A stretch of DNA of 64,000 nucleotides from UBA6623 sp965217195 (lineage in GTDB: Bacteria; Acidobacteriota; Terriglobia; Bryobacterales; UBA6623), in assembly GCA_965217195.1 (NCBI GenBank), contig CBDCHL010000003.1, forward strand, positions 248,001 through 312,000. Reading direction: 5' to 3'. A model generated the notes under the pieces. That model did no database searches. It worked only from the letters and a program-made list of their open reading frames with translations, and was not told the origin of the DNA. Of this stretch, positions 61,306 through 64,000 are shown piece by piece. The position numbers were made by a program, and so were the translations under genes. The stretch's first letter is position 1. Each line of letters starts with the position of its first letter.

Positions 61306-62610
61306 TCAGGCTGCTTTCTTCTCAGGAGTCACAGCAGCTTTTAGCACTTCAACGGCCTTCTCAATGTAAGGATCTTTGCCGGCCTCGGGGTCGGCCCTCG
61401 GAGGCTCGGGTGGCGGAGGTACGTTCAAGTCGTCGGCATAGCGCGACTCGCGATAGCGTCTGACTTCAGCGGGGGTCAACGGGTGGCTGGGGGTGACACC
61501 GCCGTCCTGCAGGGCTTCACCGGTGGGCCGGTGATACTTTGCGATGGAGAGAATGAGAGCCGTTCCGTCGTCGAGCATGATCGTCTTCTGAAGGGCCGCC
61601 AGTCCATAGGTGCGCTCGCCGACCAACTGCGCCCGCTTATTGTCCAGTAGAGCCGCGGCGGCGAGCTCCGCGGAACCGGCCGTCGCGCGGTCGGAAATCA
61701 CAGCTAAGGGAATATCGGTGACGGTTGACTCGGCATCCGCCACAAACTTCTCTTCGCTGTGTTGCCGGCCCTTCAGCGAAGTAATCGCTCCGGTGTCGAG
61801 GAAGAGGTTTGCGAGCTTGATCCCGTCGGGTGGTCGGCCGACGGAATTGCCGCGCAAATCGAGAACAATCTTCTCAGCGCCTTCGGCCTGTAGCGCTTTA
61901 ACGGCTGCGGCAACCTGGCCCACGCGCTCGGCGTCAACCACGTCGAGATCGATGTAGCCGATGCCGGGTTCTAGAATCTTCCTACTTACCCCGGGCAAGT
62001 CCACTTCGCCGCGTATAAGCGTGTGTTCATCCGGCTCTTCGGAACTGCGAAGAGAGCGCACCAACACGTCGACGCTGGTCCCGGGTTTGCCGCTCAGTAG
62101 GGCGTGCAGATACGCCGGCGGCATCACTCGTGTGTTAAGTTCGTCAATGGCTTCGATCAAGTCGCCCGGCCGAATACCCGCCTTATCAGCGGCGGAGCCG
62201 GGTAAGACGGCCAACACGGTCGTGTACCCCACACGTTTGTGAATCACCAATCCGGTAGCCATTCCGGTTCCTTGGTCGGGATTCTCGCGGGTTTCCGTAA
62301 ATCGCTCGAATTGCTCCGCCGTGAGGTAACTCGACAGCGGATCGAGATATTCGATCAATCCCTGCAACGCCCCGAGTGTAACCTTGCTCATGTCCGGACG
62401 CTCTACGTAGTTGCTCTTGATATGCCGCAGCACGTCGGAATAGACGCGCAAGGGACGGTAGGCGCCTTCTTCCGCGGCCGGTTCCTTGCCCATCAACGCG
62501 CCGATGACGAGCATTACCGTCAGCAGCGTCGAGCAAAAAACGATCGAAAACTTGATTCGCGCCGTCATCGGGAAGGTGTCTACAGAAAGGCCCCGTCGGC
62601 TCATCTCCAT
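61306..62610 (-). CDS. S41-family (C-terminal processing) peptidase-like protein, probably inactive
   Basis: A 434-residue protein with an N-terminal anchor (FSIVFCSTLLTVMLVIGALM), an S41 N-domain, a PDZ domain at about residues 130-215 (VLAVLPGSAADKAGIRPGDL) and the S41 core. In the usual family the nucleophile Ser lies in an NxxSASAxE motif and the general base Lys in TFGKGxVQ. Here these read DRATAGSAELAAAAL and RTYGLAALQK, so the Lys is replaced by Leu and the Ser seems displaced. It may act as a non-catalytic chaperone or adaptor. Several start codons are possible. Confidence 0.85.
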   Translation of the reverse strand: MEMSRRGLSVDTFPMTARIKFSIVFCSTLLTVMLVIGALMGKEPAAEEGAYRPLRVYSDVLRHIKSNYVERPDMSKVTLGALQGLIEYLDPLSSYLTAEQFERFTETRENPDQGTGMATGLVIHKRVGYTTVLAVLPGSAADKAGIRPGDLIEAIDELNTRVMPPAYLHALLSGKPGTSVDVLVRSLRSSEEPDEHTLIRGEVDLPGVSRKILEPGIGYIDLDVVDAERVGQVAAAVKALQAEGAEKIVLDLRGNSVGRPPDGIKLANLFLDTGAITSLKGRQHSEEKFVADAESTVTDIPLAVISDRATAGSAELAAAALLDNKRAQLVGERTYGLAALQKTIMLDDGTALILSIAKYHRPTGEALQDGGVTPSHPLTPAEVRRYRESRYADDLNVPPPPEPPRADPEAGKDPYIEKAVEVLKAAVTPEKKAA

Positions 62611-62713
62611 AATACACCGAGCCGGGCGGCCGCGCCGTGATCGTATGGACGCGCCGGGCTTTCCTCGCGTTACGATCGGCGGGAAGGCCCCAAGGAGGCT
62701 GCGGACGGGGCAG

Positions 62714-63643
62714 CTACTTGCTCTTCCGCTTCTTGCGACGTCCCGCCGGCTTTCCGCCCGGCGTGATCTTCACTAATCCGTTGAGTTGCTGTCGGGCGAT
62801 TCCCGCCCAAGGGCTGCTAGAGTCGATCGCCAAATAAGCTCGCCACTGCTTGGCCGCGGGCATCGGTTCTCCGATACGTTCATAGACCAGAGCCAAGTTG
62901 TAATGCGCGTCGGCGTAGTGGGGTTCCTGCTTGAGCGCCTGGGTATAGTGCTCAACCGCCTCGGCAAGCTTCTCTTGTTCCTCGCAAACGTTGCCCAAAT
63001 TGAAGTGCGCCAGAGCGTACTTGGGCCAGACGTTCAAGGCTTGCCGGTAACAAATTTCGGCCTGCTCCACCGCCCCCTGTCGGTAGTAAATGGTGCCTAT
63101 GTTGACCCAGGCGCCGGCGGCTTTCGGATTGAGTTCAAGCGCCCGTTGGTAGGCGTCCGTCACCCGAGCCTGCGATTCACCGGCTTCCTCCAGGTCGAGC
63201 CCGCGCTGGAACCACTGTTCGGCCTCCCGCAGTTTCTCAGCCGTCGATCGGCCCGCGTCCTTTTCCAACGCGGTGACGGGCCGCAGCGACGCTACGTCAA
63301 AGTTGAAAAGCATTTGCCCGGTCAGGGCTTCCATCTTGCCGCCGGGCAGCTCGACGGCGACTTTCCGTCCGTCCGAGGTAATCTTCAACTCCCACAACGG
63401 ACGCTCGATGCCGGCGAGTTTTTCCGTCAGCGAGGCCAGCGAAGCCTTGATGCGTTCATTGGGGATGCGATTCTCGCGCAGTTTTTGAAGCGTCTTGAGC
63501 GCGATCAGGTCGGCGAAGCCGAACTCTTCAGGGCATTCATAGAGCCCCTGCCTCTCCCAAGACCGCAGCCGGTTTTCAGTGATCTTGAGAATACGGCGAA
63601 CATCGGCACGCGCAAAGGTGTCGGCCGCTTTGTCGATCGCCAC
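62714..63643 (-). CDS. MerR-like helix-turn-helix and TPR protein
   Basis: A 309-residue protein. The N-terminal 75 residues are MerR-like (FARADVRRILKITENRLRSW, then FADLIALKTLQKLRENRIP). A beta segment follows (ELKITSDGRKVAVELPGG). The C-terminal half holds about four TPRs, for example AWVNIGTIYYRQGAVEQAEI, AHFNLGNVCEEQEKLAEAVE and AHYNLALVYERIGEPMPAAK. The very end is Lys/Arg-rich. It looks like a soluble regulator with a protein-binding tail. Start is GTG. Confidence 0.85.
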   Translation of the reverse strand: MAIDKAADTFARADVRRILKITENRLRSWERQGLYECPEEFGFADLIALKTLQKLRENRIPNERIKASLASLTEKLAGIERPLWELKITSDGRKVAVELPGGKMEALTGQMLFNFDVASLRPVTALEKDAGRSTAEKLREAEQWFQRGLDLEEAGESQARVTDAYQRALELNPKAAGAWVNIGTIYYRQGAVEQAEICYRQALNVWPKYALAHFNLGNVCEEQEKLAEAVEHYTQALKQEPHYADAHYNLALVYERIGEPMPAAKQWRAYLAIDSSSPWAGIARQQLNGLVKITPGGKPAGRRKKRKSK

Positions 63644-63860
63644 GTCGAAATTCTAGCCGACGCGGCCTCAAATTGCCAGTTCTGACCCTACGACACACCA
63701 AAGAAAGGCGTCTTGAGCAAGGGAAAGGCGGAGAGATCCTCCTGTGTGCTCCTGCGTAGCGCAGAGCTCGTAGAGACCTGCGGCTTTCTCGGCAGTGGCG
63801 CTATCGGACACAGCCCCCCAGGCCCGCATCAACCAACGTCCCGTCATCCTCGACCCGCCG

Positions 63861-64000
63861 TCACAACACCCCCTGCATCACCGCGAGCACTTCCGCTTCG
63901 GAAAGCTCTTCGGCGTACAGTCGTGCTTCGTCGATGGCGAAATCGAGGTAATACGTGTCGGCCCAAGAGGCGCGGCCGAAGGTCGGCTGAACTCCGCCTT
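63861..64000 (-). CDS. LamG/concanavalin A-like lectin domain protein, C-terminal end (partial)
   Basis: The frame is open through the right edge of the window and ends at 63861. It reads GRASWADTYYLDFAIDEARL and YAEELSEAEVLAVMQ, the familiar last strand of a LamG domain (IDEVRIYNRALSEAEI-like). Such domains sit at the end of large secreted proteins. Nothing more can be said from this fragment. Confidence 0.7.
   Translation of the reverse strand, partial: GGVQPTFGRASWADTYYLDFAIDEARLYAEELSEAEVLAVMQGVL

Overview
The window is a high-GC bacterial chromosome segment, most likely from an Acidobacteriota member near the Bryobacterales/Solibacter group. The strongest lineage cue is the secreted SBBP-repeat protein at 28168-31122, which ends in a TIGR03437-type C-terminal domain that is typical of Solibacter-like genomes. 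Bacillithiol genes, a bactofilin, Tat-exported enzymes and many short intergenic hairpins fit that placement. It is inferred from gene content only.

Layout. 1-13 kb is mainly catabolic: the end of a PQQ-type propeller, gdhA, an Ldh-family oxidoreductase, an enolase-superfamily dehydratase with an Nramp-like carrier and a secreted Dabb protein, an NHL lipoprotein, and a TIM-barrel plus Gfo/Idh/MocA sugar-enzyme pair. 12-17 kb encodes envelope or structural proteins (TPR, methyltransferase, bactofilin, OmpA, zinc-ribbon/NHL) and a decayed HigB-type toxin gene. 17-19.2 kb holds a divergent bacillithiol pair, ypdA and bshA. 19.5-23.5 kb is a ruined integrative element beside tRNA-Phe, with an IS3-type orfA, a P4-type primase/helicase and a tyrosine integrase, all frameshifted; a different tRNA 3' half lies at its right end. 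23.6-27.3 kb is a VWA protein / histidine kinase / response regulator operon.

28-33.6 kb has the large SBBP protein and two Tat-type alpha-hydroxyacid oxidases, the second lacking the usual catalytic His. 33.7-43.7 kb holds an orphan PD-(D/E)XK-like protein, a TIGR04282 glycosyltransferase, envelope genes, DUF1385-prfA, a HEPN/MNT-like pair, dacB and hemB. 44.4-47.7 kb is a long secreted repeat protein broken by one frameshift. 48-54.6 kb has an OPRT-like gene, fabV, two Tat-exported FAH-fold enzymes followed by two 3'-end remnants of the same gene, a lamin-tail-like protein and an FHA-adenylate cyclase. 54.8-61.2 kb has two ABC systems, a MacA/MacB-like set without an ATPase and a complete ATPase/permease/permease set. 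The window ends with an S41-family protein that appears to lack its catalytic residues, a MerR-TPR protein and the end of a LamG protein.

Two dispersed features cross the window. One is a roughly 250-bp palindromic MITE-like element (three copies plus a solo arm). The other is a set of very short hairpins with unrelated stem sequences but the same tight-loop design. No CRISPR array, rRNA or complete mobile element is present.
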